This document shows, piece after piece, positions 50,446 to 58,730 of a stretch of DNA of 64,000 nt. Origin of the DNA: Williamsia deligens. GTDB taxonomy: Bacteria > Actinomycetota > Actinomycetes > Mycobacteriales > Mycobacteriaceae. The DNA is taken from contig NZ_JAMTCI010000001.1 in assembly GCF_024171765.1 (NCBI RefSeq), positions 2,466,796-2,530,795 of the forward strand, in the 5' to 3' direction. Under the pieces are notes generated by a model. The model ran no database searches. It was given only the letters and a program-made list of their open reading frames with translations, and was not told the DNA's origin. Positions within the stretch are counted from its first letter, which is position 1. Each line of letters begins with the position of its first letter. Made by a program: the position numbers and the translations under genes.

Positions 50446-51648
50446 TCAGAAGCGCAGATCCACCCACACCAGCCGGTGATCGCTGCTCACCGTCGGGGGG
50501 ATGAGGTCGCGGCCGGACTCGCCGGGTGCGGGCCAGAAGACGCCCGCGCCGGCGACCGGCAGATCGCGCGAGGGGAGCACGTGGTCGACGCGGAGGTTGC
50601 CCGGGTTCGGCTTCGAGAAGTCGGCGGTGCGGAGTTCCGGTGGTGTGCGGTGGCCGTCGCCGGCACTGTCGACTGCCGCTCCCCGGGACGTCGGCCGTGT
50701 GTCGGTCACCTGAGGGAGACCGAGTACCTGGTTGATCGCACCGACCCCGGGTCCGGGGGTGCCGCCGTCGGCGGGGTCACTGTTCTGGTCGCCGACCATC
50801 ACGAACGACGACCCCGGCGCGAGGCCACCCCGCGTGCCGGCGTCGTCGACGATGTACGACGCGCGGCCGCCGCCGGCGATGTAGTCCGCCGACAAGCGCA
50901 CCTCGTCATGGTTGCGACGGCCGTTGCGGTCCTCGGGCCCGTCGAAGCTCGGAGGCGTCGGATGGGACGCGAGCAGGTGGACGGTGTGGTTGCGGACAGT
51001 GATCGGGACATCCCAGTGCGACTTGCTGGACAGTCGCAGGACGTCCGCGTTCGCGCCGTAGAAGTCGCGCGGGATGAGGTTGCCGGGCTGGTCCTTCCAC
51101 AGCAGCTTCTGGAACGTGCGGACCCGTGCGGTGTCGATGGGGAACCGCGAGTAGACGACCATCCCGTACTGGCCCGGGAACGCGCCGAAGCCGTAGGCGT
51201 CGTCGGGGCCTGTGGTCGACCCGTCCCTGTTCAGGTCGCGCCCCGTCGGGACACCCGTGTTGACCGGTGACGTGAACGAGTACGGGTAGTCGATCGACGG
51301 CTGTCCGCGCTGCCCGACCTTCAGGTAGCGATCGGAGAACGCACGCACCGCCGCACCGCCGGCGACGTAGTCGAACTCGTTGAGCAGCAGGATGTCCGGC
51401 CGGTTGCGCTGGACGATCTCGGCGATCACCCTCGCCTGCGCGTCGGTCCCCGACTGCAGGTCGCCGAGCAGCCGGCCCTGTGCCGGCCGGTTCAGGCTGG
51501 CGTTGAAGGTGGCCACCCGGACCACCGACGAACCGCCGGACGACCCGAAGCCGGGGGAGCCGAATCCGGGTGCGGCGTCGGCCGCTCCCACCGCGGCGCT
51601 CATCGCCGCCACGGCGGCGAGCAGGATGCGCAGACCTCGCAGGAACAT
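50446..51648 (-). CDS. Secreted endonuclease/exonuclease/phosphatase (EEP) family hydrolase
   Basis: A 400-residue exported protein of the EEP superfamily, which covers nucleases, phosphatases, inositol phosphatases and sphingomyelinases. The signal peptide is LRILLAAVAAMSAAVGAADAAPG. Metal-site motifs are VRVATFNASLN, DILLLNEFDYV, YGMVVYSRFPI, VHLLASHPTPP, FVMVGDQNSDP and the C-terminal VSSDHRLVWVDL (catalytic His). It is the last gene of the coupled operon after the ceramidase (53-base gap). The pairing makes a sphingomyelinase-like or other phosphodiesterase role attractive, but EEP domains without closer comparison cannot be assigned a substrate. The ATG at 51648 is chosen for the signal peptide. 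Confidence 0.8.
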   Translation of the reverse strand: MFLRGLRILLAAVAAMSAAVGAADAAPGFGSPGFGSSGGSSVVRVATFNASLNRPAQGRLLGDLQSGTDAQARVIAEIVQRNRPDILLLNEFDYVAGGAAVRAFSDRYLKVGQRGQPSIDYPYSFTSPVNTGVPTGRDLNRDGSTTGPDDAYGFGAFPGQYGMVVYSRFPIDTARVRTFQKLLWKDQPGNLIPRDFYGANADVLRLSSKSHWDVPITVRNHTVHLLASHPTPPSFDGPEDRNGRRNHDEVRLSADYIAGGGRASYIVDDAGTRGGLAPGSSFVMVGDQNSDPADGGTPGPGVGAINQVLGLPQVTDTRPTSRGAAVDSAGDGHRTPPELRTADFSKPNPGNLRVDHVLPSRDLPVAGAGVFWPAPGESGRDLIPPTVSSDHRLVWVDLRF

Positions 51649-51700
51649 CCCGTGACGGTAGGCGCGATGGGCGAACGGTACGTCGCCGGTCGGTGAACAC

Positions 51701-53692
51701 TCACCCCACGACGAACGCGGGCGAGGTACCGCCGATGGGTTCGACGCGTCCGTCGGGCCGGCGTCGATCACCCGTGTAGCGGATCCGATACGTCCCCGAC
51801 GTCCCGGTCGGGATGGTCCATCGGATCGAGATCACCGACGCGCTCGACGACTCCGGTGGGCGACTCCAGTGCATCTCGGTGCACCAGTCGTCGTCGTCGA
51901 AAACCGTGGACCACACCGAGCCCTCCCGCCGCTCCACCCGGAAATAGGTGTCGTCGGTGCGGAAGTCGACGGTGGGATGCGCGCCGACGAAGTCCACGCG
52001 GACCGTCGATCCGGCCGACTGGCGTGGCCGCGGTGGCACCAGGACGTCGCCGAACCGGTGACCGACCACCGGGGTGTCCGGCGGCACCGGCGGGAGCAGG
52101 TCGGGTTGGCGCGACGACTTGTCCATCGGCGCCGGGCCCCGACCGATCGGGGTGCCGGCCGCGAACGCCCGTGCCAGACGGTCGAACTCCTGCAGATAGG
52201 CCGAGAGCGTCCACCGGCCGAACTGGGTCTCCCCGCCCTCGTACTGCTGCGCGTCGTACTCCTCCGGGGTCGTGACGTACTGGCTGTACCCGTTCGCGTA
52301 CCCCTGCAGCAGCACGTCGTCGATGCTGATGCGTAGGGCGTCGGCCACCACCTGCCGCACGCGCAGGCCGGCGACGATCGTGAACTCGGCGGGCGCCGCG
52401 GCGAGGACGAGATCGCCGATGCGCATCAGCTGGATGGGCAGCACCTGCGGGATCCACGGCCACGGCGGGAGCAGGCCGAGGGGCGCGACGATGACCTTCG
52501 GCGCCTGGATGTCGGCCAGGCCGGGAGGGATCGGTGTCTTCTGGCCCTCGTCGAAGAGGGGGATCGGCAGGTTCCAGTTGTCCTCCCGACTGGTCCCGAA
52601 CGCCGCCGCACCCATGCATGCCGGGCCCGTCCGCGCCGGGCGTCCCTCGGGGGTCCAGCGGCCGTCGATCGCGACGGCGGAGAAGTCGACGTAGCGGACC
52701 ATCGCGTCGACGCCCGTTCGACGCATCGGCCGGGCGTCGGCGGCGGCGGACTCGCCCGCACGGTGCTGGCGTTCGCCGATGATCAGACAGTTGGTCCTGT
52801 TGTCGGCCGTCGGGCCACCGGGGTGCAGCGGGCGTACCCACAGGTTCGGCGTCATGTCGCCGGCGTTCGTCTGCGGGAACGCGGTGACGCAGCCGGGATC
52901 GCGGGACTCGGCGACGTGGCTGGCGTAACCCTTGTTGTCGCCAGAGATGAGGGTGTTGCGATCGGTCAGCGACGTCCCGTGCGTCGCGAACCAACTGATC
53001 TGCCCGACGTCGGCGCCGGTTGAGGTCCGACGCAGGCGCAGCGTCGTGACAGCCGGGTCGATCGCATCGGGGAACCGTCGACGCTCGGCCGCGGGGTTGC
53101 GGTCGAAGGCGATCCGCGACCGGTTGGCGCTCGCGTCGTGGAGTTCGCTGCGTCCCAGGCTGATCGTGCCCGGCGCGAGATCGTCGTGGGCGCGGGCGAT
53201 CGCCGTGACGATGCCGTCGACCTCCGCCTCGTAGGACCGCTTCTTGAAGCCGAACGCGGCGAGGGTGTACGCGTAGTCCCACGCCGTCCCGCCACACGAG
53301 TTGTGGTTGTGGGTGGCGTTGAGGTTGACGTTGCGCTCGGTGTACAGGCCACCGAATCGTGTTCGGAGAGCGGCCATCACGCCCATGTGCACCGACTGGA
53401 AGAGGCAGGCGATGTCGACCGTGACGAACGCGACCCGGTCGCCGGCGGCGCGGTCGACGACGATGTAGGCGCGCGCCCAGCACCGCGAGAGCAGCCCGGT
53501 GGACACCTGGTCCTGCTCGGAATACCCCATCATCCCCTGGCCGGCGACCGCGCCCGTCGCGTCGGCTCGGCCTGCGCCGACCAGCAGGCCGGTCGGTGGC
53601 TGCGCCTGTGCGACGGACGGCGCGGTCGCCGCGAGCGCGAGACCTGCTGCGGCACCCCCGAGAACCGCTCTCCGCGGGACCGTGCGGGTCAT
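51701..53692 (-). CDS. Secreted neutral/alkaline ceramidase
   Basis: A 663-residue neutral ceramidase, which hydrolyses the amide bond of ceramide to sphingosine and a fatty acid. The N-terminus is a Tat signal (VPRRAVLGGAAAGLALAATA, cut near AQA). Active-site landmarks are NATHNHNSCGGTAWDY (zinc His), SWFATHGTSLTDRNTLISGD with the catalytic Ser-Gly-Asp-Asn-Lys-Gly-Tyr stretch, EFTIVAGLRVR, and the YANGYSQYVTTPEEYDAQQYEGG loop that supplies zinc ligands in the Pseudomonas enzyme. An immunoglobulin-like C-terminal domain follows. Its start overlaps the stop of the sugar-lactone oxidase gene. The bacterium makes no known sphingolipids, so the substrate is probably from a host or environment. 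Confidence 0.9.
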   Translation of the reverse strand: MTRTVPRRAVLGGAAAGLALAATAPSVAQAQPPTGLLVGAGRADATGAVAGQGMMGYSEQDQVSTGLLSRCWARAYIVVDRAAGDRVAFVTVDIACLFQSVHMGVMAALRTRFGGLYTERNVNLNATHNHNSCGGTAWDYAYTLAAFGFKKRSYEAEVDGIVTAIARAHDDLAPGTISLGRSELHDASANRSRIAFDRNPAAERRRFPDAIDPAVTTLRLRRTSTGADVGQISWFATHGTSLTDRNTLISGDNKGYASHVAESRDPGCVTAFPQTNAGDMTPNLWVRPLHPGGPTADNRTNCLIIGERQHRAGESAAADARPMRRTGVDAMVRYVDFSAVAIDGRWTPEGRPARTGPACMGAAAFGTSREDNWNLPIPLFDEGQKTPIPPGLADIQAPKVIVAPLGLLPPWPWIPQVLPIQLMRIGDLVLAAAPAEFTIVAGLRVRQVVADALRISIDDVLLQGYANGYSQYVTTPEEYDAQQYEGGETQFGRWTLSAYLQEFDRLARAFAAGTPIGRGPAPMDKSSRQPDLLPPVPPDTPVVGHRFGDVLVPPRPRQSAGSTVRVDFVGAHPTVDFRTDDTYFRVERREGSVWSTVFDDDDWCTEMHWSRPPESSSASVISIRWTIPTGTSGTYRIRYTGDRRRPDGRVEPIGGTSPAFVVG

Positions 53693-55023
53693 CGGCCCAG
53701 CACCGAGGTGAGGTAGGGGTTGGCGAAGACGCGATCGGGGTCGAGCCGATCCCGCGCCGCGACGAACTCGTCGAACCGTGGGTAGACCGACCGCAGGTCG
53801 TCGGCGGTGCGGGTGTGCATCTTGCCCCAGTGCGGGCGGCCGCCACGCCGGGCGAGGATCTCCTCGACAGAGGTGAAGTAGTCGTCGGGGGCGTCACGGA
53901 AATAGCGGTGCACGGCGATGTACCCGCTGTCACGCCCCGACGCCGTCGACAGCATCAGCTCGTCTGCCGGCGCCGCGCGGACCTCGAGGGGGAACGAGAT
54001 CCGCCACCCGCGCCGGTCGATGAGCGCGCGGATCTCGTCGACGGCCTCGGGTACCTGGGCCAGCGGGATCGCGTACTCCATCTCCCGGAACCGCACCCGC
54101 CGCGCGGAGACGAACACGTCCGGCGACGACGCGACGAACCGTCGTCCGGACTGCGCCGCACCCGCGACTCTCGCGAGAGCCGGTGTCACCGCGGGGAACC
54201 GGGCCCCCGCTTCGCACATCACCGCGAACACACCGTTGCTGAGCAGTTCGTCGGACACGAACCGCGCGACGCGGCCCGGCCCCTGCGCAGGGGTGTCCGC
54301 GGGCAGGCGGGTGTTCGTCTTCGTCAGGGCGACGTCGGTGTGGGGGAACCAGTAGAACTCGTGGTGGTCGGAGGTGCGCACCGCGTCGAGGAAGCCCGAG
54401 ATCGCCGCGTCTACGGAGACCGCGCGCTCGACGGCCTCCAGGGCGAACGCGGGGACGCACTGCAGCGTGATGTCGACGAGTACGCCGAGGGCGCCGAGCC
54501 CCAGTGCGGTGGCCTGGAGCAGGTCCGGGTCGTCCTCGCCGACGGTGAGCATCTCGCCGGTACCCGTCACCAGGGTCAACCCGACGATCTGCGTCGCGAT
54601 GCCGCCGACACCAAGGCCGGTCCCGTGGGTCCCCGTCGAGGTCGCACCGGCGAGCGTCTGGGCGTCGACGTCGCCGAGGTTGGGCATGGCGAGCCCCAAC
54701 GGTTCGAGGATGCCCGGCATCTGGTGCAGGGGTGTCCCCGCGCGCACCGTGACGCGACCGCGGTCGGGATCGGCGGTGACGAGCCCGGACATGGCCGACA
54801 GGTCGACGGATGTGCCGGTGGGGACGGCGATCCCGCTGAAGCTGTGTCCGGAGCCGGCGGCCTTGACCGTCGTGCCGGCGGTGCGCGCGCGACGGACGGC
54901 GGTGACGACGTCGTCGACCTCACGCACGGTCACGACGTCGCTCGGGGTGGCCGCCTGGGTCCGCCCCCAGTTGCGCCAGCGCGTACCGGATGTGGTGGCC
55001 GGTGCCGTTCGGATGGTGGTCAC
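53689..55023 (-). CDS. D-arabinono-1,4-lactone/L-gulonolactone oxidase family flavoprotein
   Basis: A 444-residue VAO-family flavoenzyme of the aldonolactone oxidase group. The FAD-binding PP-loop is VKAAGSGHSFSGIAVPTGTSVDL and GATSTGTHGTGLGVGGIATQIV; the ALO domain has HHEFYWFPHTDVALTKTNT and the C-terminal HWGKMHTRTADDLRSVYPRFDEFVAARDRLDP. The conserved HWGK segment carries catalytic residues in this family. It may oxidise a sugar lactone or alditol. The GTG at 55023 was chosen since it overlaps the upstream stop (GTGA) with GGGA 10 bases before; a GTG at 55032 is possible. There is no export signal, unlike the two following genes. Confidence 0.87.
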   Translation of the reverse strand: MTTIRTAPATTSGTRWRNWGRTQAATPSDVVTVREVDDVVTAVRRARTAGTTVKAAGSGHSFSGIAVPTGTSVDLSAMSGLVTADPDRGRVTVRAGTPLHQMPGILEPLGLAMPNLGDVDAQTLAGATSTGTHGTGLGVGGIATQIVGLTLVTGTGEMLTVGEDDPDLLQATALGLGALGVLVDITLQCVPAFALEAVERAVSVDAAISGFLDAVRTSDHHEFYWFPHTDVALTKTNTRLPADTPAQGPGRVARFVSDELLSNGVFAVMCEAGARFPAVTPALARVAGAAQSGRRFVASSPDVFVSARRVRFREMEYAIPLAQVPEAVDEIRALIDRRGWRISFPLEVRAAPADELMLSTASGRDSGYIAVHRYFRDAPDDYFTSVEEILARRGGRPHWGKMHTRTADDLRSVYPRFDEFVAARDRLDPDRVFANPYLTSVLGR

Positions 55024-56267
55024 AGGAAGCACTTCCCTTCTCCCCGGTAGGTGGGGACACGGTCGACGATCACACCGTGGTCGACGACGACCATCTCCGT
55101 GCAGTGTTCGGCGATCTCACCGGACTTGGTGTGGCGGAACCAGACCCGATCACCGACGGACAGTCCGTCGGTGGCGTCCCCGCGCAGGGGTGTCTGCACC
55201 TCGCCCGCGGCCTCCCGCGGCTCGTAGGCGAGGTCGGGTGGCCACACGGGCAGCGGGAGTCGATCGGGCGCGGGAGGGCCGGAGGCGATCCATCCGCCGC
55301 CGTGACAGGTCACCACACCGGGGCCGGGCCGGCGCACCACCTGCAGGCCGAACGCGACGGCCGGCGCGGGCCGGAAGTGGGAGTAGGTGTCGAAGAGATG
55401 CCCGCCGAAGAACCCACTGCCGGCGGCGATGTCGGTGACCGACCCGTCCCGCGCCGTCACCTCGAGCGAACCGGTGCCGCCGGCGTTGACGAACTCGAGA
55501 TCGGCCAGCTCCCGCAGCGCCCCGACGATCGTCGACCGGCGACGGCGGAGCTCGCCCATCGACACGCGCTGCATCCCGCGGATCATCCTGTTGCGCAGCG
55601 GCGCCCCGGACCGCCAGTCGCCGCCGACCGCGTCACCGACGCCCGCGATCTGCGCCTCGTAGGACATCACGCCGACGAGGTGCACGCCGGGCCGCGCGAC
55701 GATCGCGCGCCCGAGTCCGAGCGCGTCGTCGAGGGAGTGGACCGGCGACCGTCGCACCCCGACGTGCCCGAGAACGGGTGCGACCAGGGAGGCGTCGAGA
55801 TCGATGGCGAGGCGCAGGGACGGCCGGCCCGACGCGGGCACCGCGGCGTCGATGAGATCGAGCTGGTCGACGGAGTCGACGAGGAGCGTGACCCGTGCGG
55901 CGGCCACCTCGTCGGCGGCGAGGGCGGCGATCGACCCGCGTCGGGCGGTGGGATAGCCGACGAGGACGTCGGTGACACCGGACGCCGTCGCGAGCCAGAT
56001 GGCCTCGTCGACGTCGTAGGCGAGCACCCCGGCGAACCCGTCGCGGCGCAGGATGTCGTCGATGACCGACCGCACCCGCAGCGATTTCGACGCCACCCGG
56101 ATCGGCACACCGGCCGCGCGGCGACGCAGGTCGGCGATGTTCGCCTCGAGTGCCGCGCGGTGCAGCACCACCACGGGGCCGTCGAGATCTCCTACGGCGT
56201 CGTCGATCTCGCGCCAGTACAAGGCATCCCATCGGGTGCGGGCGGATCCCGTGATCGTCGCGGTCAT
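55020..56267 (-). CDS. PLP-dependent alanine-racemase-fold enzyme (D-threonine aldolase/D-serine dehydratase type)
   Basis: A 415-residue fold-type III PLP enzyme. The N-terminal barrel carries the PLP lysine in PIRVASKSLRVRSVIDD, with VLAYDVDEAIWLATASGV and VSYEAQIAG-type barrel strands; FVNAGGTGSLEVT is the phosphate-binding region. The C-terminal domain has the metal-type DSD1 motif with His and Cys near the end (EIAEHCTEMVVVDHGVIVD), as in D-threonine aldolase and D-serine dehydratase. It likely acts on a D-3-hydroxy-amino acid or an amino alcohol. It overlaps both neighbours by four bases, between the MFS transporter and the lactone oxidase. Confidence 0.82.
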   Translation of the reverse strand: MTATITGSARTRWDALYWREIDDAVGDLDGPVVVLHRAALEANIADLRRRAAGVPIRVASKSLRVRSVIDDILRRDGFAGVLAYDVDEAIWLATASGVTDVLVGYPTARRGSIAALAADEVAAARVTLLVDSVDQLDLIDAAVPASGRPSLRLAIDLDASLVAPVLGHVGVRRSPVHSLDDALGLGRAIVARPGVHLVGVMSYEAQIAGVGDAVGGDWRSGAPLRNRMIRGMQRVSMGELRRRRSTIVGALRELADLEFVNAGGTGSLEVTARDGSVTDIAAGSGFFGGHLFDTYSHFRPAPAVAFGLQVVRRPGPGVVTCHGGGWIASGPPAPDRLPLPVWPPDLAYEPREAAGEVQTPLRGDATDGLSVGDRVWFRHTKSGEIAEHCTEMVVVDHGVIVDRVPTYRGEGKCFL

Positions 56268-57505
56268 CGGACCGACCGCACGCGCAGCACCGACAGGCCG
56301 CCGGCGACGCCGAGGACCGCCGACGCGGTGAAGAGGGCGACGAACCCGCCGGTGGCGGCGACGATCCCCGCTCCGACGAGCGGCCCGAGGGCTTGGGGTA
56401 CGGCCATCGCGATGTTCATGATGCCGAGGTCCTTTCCGGTGTGTTCGGGGTCGGGGAGCACCTGGGTGGCCAGCGCCTGGTCGACGCCGAGGAAGCTGCC
56501 GAACCCGGCGCCGAGGAGTGCGGCGGCGGCGATGGTGGTCGGCACCGACGCCACGACGGCGATGACGAGCGCCGCGAGACCCTGCAGGATCCCGGCGGCG
56601 AGGACGAACGGCTTGCGTCGGCCGATGCGGTCCGAGAGGACGCCGGAGGCGAGCGCGGCGCCGATGACGAACACCATGTAGACGGCGGTCAGGATCAGCA
56701 GGTCGCCGTCGGCGTCCGGGACGCGGAGCCCGAACTGCAGGAAGTACAGCAGCAATGAGGTCCCCAGCGCGTTGCCGAGGTTCACCGCGATGCGGCCCAG
56801 CAGCGTCCAGCCAAAGTCGGGGTGGTCCCGCGGTGACACCCACAGCTCGGCGACGACCGCGCGCGGCGACAGTGCGCCGCGTCCGTGTGTGGTGTGCGGC
56901 GGGTCGTCGACGGTCATCAGGAACGGCACCACGCACAGCACCAGCAGGACCGCGGCGAGGAGGTTCCCGCCGACGGCGCCGAGTCCGAGCACGGCGATGA
57001 GGGCGACCCCGACGATCACGCCGATGGCCTGCGGTGCCGACACCCAACTCGAGACGACACCGCGCTGGTCCACCGGGACGCGGTCACCGATGAGCGCGGT
57101 CAGTGCCGCCGACGCGGCGCTGAACCCGGTCAGCGCCACGCACCACCAGACGGTGATCCCGACGAGTCCGTGGCGGGTGCCCAGCACCACCAGGCCGAGC
57201 GCGAACACCACCACGCCCCCGGCGATCCACGGCCGTCGCCGCCCGAACCGACCGGTGGTGCGGTCGGACAGCGACCCGGTGAGCGGGAACGCGACGAGCG
57301 CACACACCGCGGAGATGCCGGACACGACGCCGAACACCGTCACGCTGTGGCGCCACTGGTCGTCGCGGGTGTGCAGCACGTCGACGATCTGCTGCGGCAG
57401 CGTCAGCTGGAACGGGGTGAGCTGGGCGAGCCAGATCCCCACCCACGCGAGCGCGAACAGCGCGATCCACCGCGTGCCGACGCGGGTGGTGGCCGGCGCG
57501 CTCAC
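56264..57505 (-). CDS. MFS transporter
   Basis: A 413-residue major facilitator with 12 predicted helices in two halves. The half-1 loop is GSLSDRTTGRFGRRRPWIAGG and the half-2 loop is GVLSDRIGRRKPFVLAAG, the usual MFS signatures. LGIMNIAMAVPQALGPLVGAGI near the C-terminus resembles sugar or glycoside-pentoside-type symporters (LacY/GPH-like). The GTG at 57505 overlaps the TetR stop (GTGA), so expression is coupled to the regulator. It could import the substrate or export a product of the operon. Confidence 0.88.
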   Translation of the reverse strand: MSAPATTRVGTRWIALFALAWVGIWLAQLTPFQLTLPQQIVDVLHTRDDQWRHSVTVFGVVSGISAVCALVAFPLTGSLSDRTTGRFGRRRPWIAGGVVVFALGLVVLGTRHGLVGITVWWCVALTGFSAASAALTALIGDRVPVDQRGVVSSWVSAPQAIGVIVGVALIAVLGLGAVGGNLLAAVLLVLCVVPFLMTVDDPPHTTHGRGALSPRAVVAELWVSPRDHPDFGWTLLGRIAVNLGNALGTSLLLYFLQFGLRVPDADGDLLILTAVYMVFVIGAALASGVLSDRIGRRKPFVLAAGILQGLAALVIAVVASVPTTIAAAALLGAGFGSFLGVDQALATQVLPDPEHTGKDLGIMNIAMAVPQALGPLVGAGIVAATGGFVALFTASAVLGVAGGLSVLRVRSVR

Positions 57506-58122
57506 GGCTGCTCTACGTGGGTCAGCAGCATCGCGACGCAGGCGTCGGCGATGCGTCGAGCGACATCGACGTCGCCGGTGTTGAGGTAGGCCAGCGTGAG
57601 GCCGTCGGTGGCCGCGACGACCAGCGGCGCCAGGTCGGCGGGAGGTGTCCTCCACCGCACCCCGGCGGCGTCGGCGGCGGTGGTGAGCGCACGCGCGGCG
57701 AGGGCGTAGTACCGGGTGTAGGTGTCCGCGGCCAGGGTCTCGAGACCCGGCGTGCGGCGCGCGTACTGCGCCAGCGCGACCATCGCCTGCTCCCGTTCGG
57801 GGTCGGCGACGACGCTGTCGACGTATCCGTGCAGGCCGCCCCGCAGCAGCGCGCCGATGTCGGCGGGGGAGTCGTGGGCGGTGTCGGGAGATGCGGCGAG
57901 CACCGCGTGCACGGCGGTGTCCTCGCTCGACAGGCCGCTGATCACCAGGGCCTCGAGCAGCGCGTCCCGCGAGTCGAAGGCGTAGTGGAAGCTCGCCAGC
58001 GACATCTGCGCCTCGGCGCAGATGCGTCGGGTGGTCGCCGCCTCGACACCGGCGGTCGCGACGACGCGGAACGCCGCGGCCACCAGGCGTTCGCGGCGCT
58101 GCTCGACAGGGATGCGGGGGAT
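57502..58122 (-). CDS. TetR-family repressor with apparent ATC start
   Basis: A TetR regulator of about 206 residues if read from an ATC at 58122. The peptide PRIPVEQRRERLVAAAFRVV and then the HTH (VEAATTRRICAEAQMSLASFHYAFDSRDALLEAL) is the classical N-terminus, and GAGGAG lies 6 bases before that ATC. The only regular start codon, GTG at 58083, would remove most of helix 1, and an in-frame TGA excludes anything further upstream. So either ATC is the start or a base is misread. A 24-bp perfect palindrome lies 20 bp upstream, over the transcription start expected from TAGCGT (58175-58180). It is the first gene of the six-gene coupled operon and probably represses it. Confidence 0.85.
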   Translation of the reverse strand: MPRIPVEQRRERLVAAAFRVVATAGVEAATTRRICAEAQMSLASFHYAFDSRDALLEALVISGLSSEDTAVHAVLAASPDTAHDSPADIGALLRGGLHGYVDSVVADPEREQAMVALAQYARRTPGLETLAADTYTRYYALAARALTTAADAAGVRWRTPPADLAPLVVAATDGLTLAYLNTGDVDVARRIADACVAMLLTHVEQP

Positions 58123-58141
58123 GGTCGGCTCCTCGGGGCAG

Positions 58142-58165
58142 CAAGTGGGTCAATCGACCCACTTG
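58142..58165. promoter_or_regulatory. TetR operator, 24-bp perfect palindrome
   Basis: Arms CAAGTGGGTC (58142-58151) and GACCCACTTG (58156-58165) are exact complements around a 4-base AATC centre. On the minus strand it sits just downstream of a -10-like TAGCGT (58175-58180), so a bound TetR dimer would block the start of the operon. It is the longest perfect operator-like palindrome in the window. Confidence 0.85.
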
Positions 58166-58258
58166 GGTGCGGTCACGCTAACCCACCCGTCGTCGTCGCG
58201 CCGGGGAACGGCGCGACGACTCCTCGGACGTGGTGTCGGCGGCACTATCGTGGGCCGC

Positions 58259-58630
58259 ATGGCGGGGCCGAGCGTGCGTGTCGACAGCTGGATCTGGGCT
58301 GTGCGACTGACCAAGACGCGGTCGCAGGCGGCGTCGGCCTGTCGTGGTGGACACGTGAAGGTGAACGGCACCCCGGCCAAGCCCGCGCAGCACGTGACCG
58401 TCGGCGACGAGGTGCGTCTGCGCATCGCCGGTCGCGACCGCATTGTCGAGGTGGTCCAGGTGCTGACCAAGCGGGTCGGGCCACCGGTCGCGGCGGAGGC
58501 GATGATCGATCGCAGCCCTCCACCGCCCCCGAAGGAACTGCTCGCGGCGATCCCGGTGCGCGAACGTGGGGCGGGCCGCCCGACCAAGCGCGAGCGCCGC
58601 GAGACCGATCGGTTGCGCGGGCGGGAGTGA
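58259..58630 (+). CDS. S4-domain RNA-binding protein, Hsp15 type
   Basis: A 123-residue S4-domain protein related to E. coli Hsp15 (HslR), which binds stalled 50S subunits carrying peptidyl-tRNA. The S4 core is VRVDSWIWAVRLTKTRSQAASACRGGHVKVNGTPAKPAQHVTVGDEV. The C-terminal part is basic (RPTKRERRETDRLRGRE), as in the family. The ATG lies 7 bases after TATCGT, suggesting leaderless translation. The gene is divergent from the TetR operon, and a degraded family A repeat array follows its stop. Confidence 0.88.
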   Translation: MAGPSVRVDSWIWAVRLTKTRSQAASACRGGHVKVNGTPAKPAQHVTVGDEVRLRIAGRDRIVEVVQVLTKRVGPPVAAEAMIDRSPPPPPKELLAAIPVRERGAGRPTKRERRETDRLRGRE

Positions 58631-58638
58631 GGGATCGA

Positions 58639-58698
58639 CTGCACGCCCGACGGGATCGGGTGCACGCTCGACGGTGCTCATCTGCACGCTCGGCGGCG
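58639..58698 (+). repeat. 21-bp repeat array, family A, copy 3 (degraded)
   Basis: About 2.8 units of the family seen at 15447 and 16453: CTGCACGCCCGACGGGATC, then GTGCACGCTCGACGG, then CTGCACGCTCGGCGG, with the second unit one base longer (22). It lies 8 bases after the S4-protein stop and 45 bases before the DUF3558 lipoprotein start. Confidence 0.75.
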
Positions 58699-58730
58699 GG
58701 TTTCGGCCCGTCCGGGGGGACGGCGTTCTC

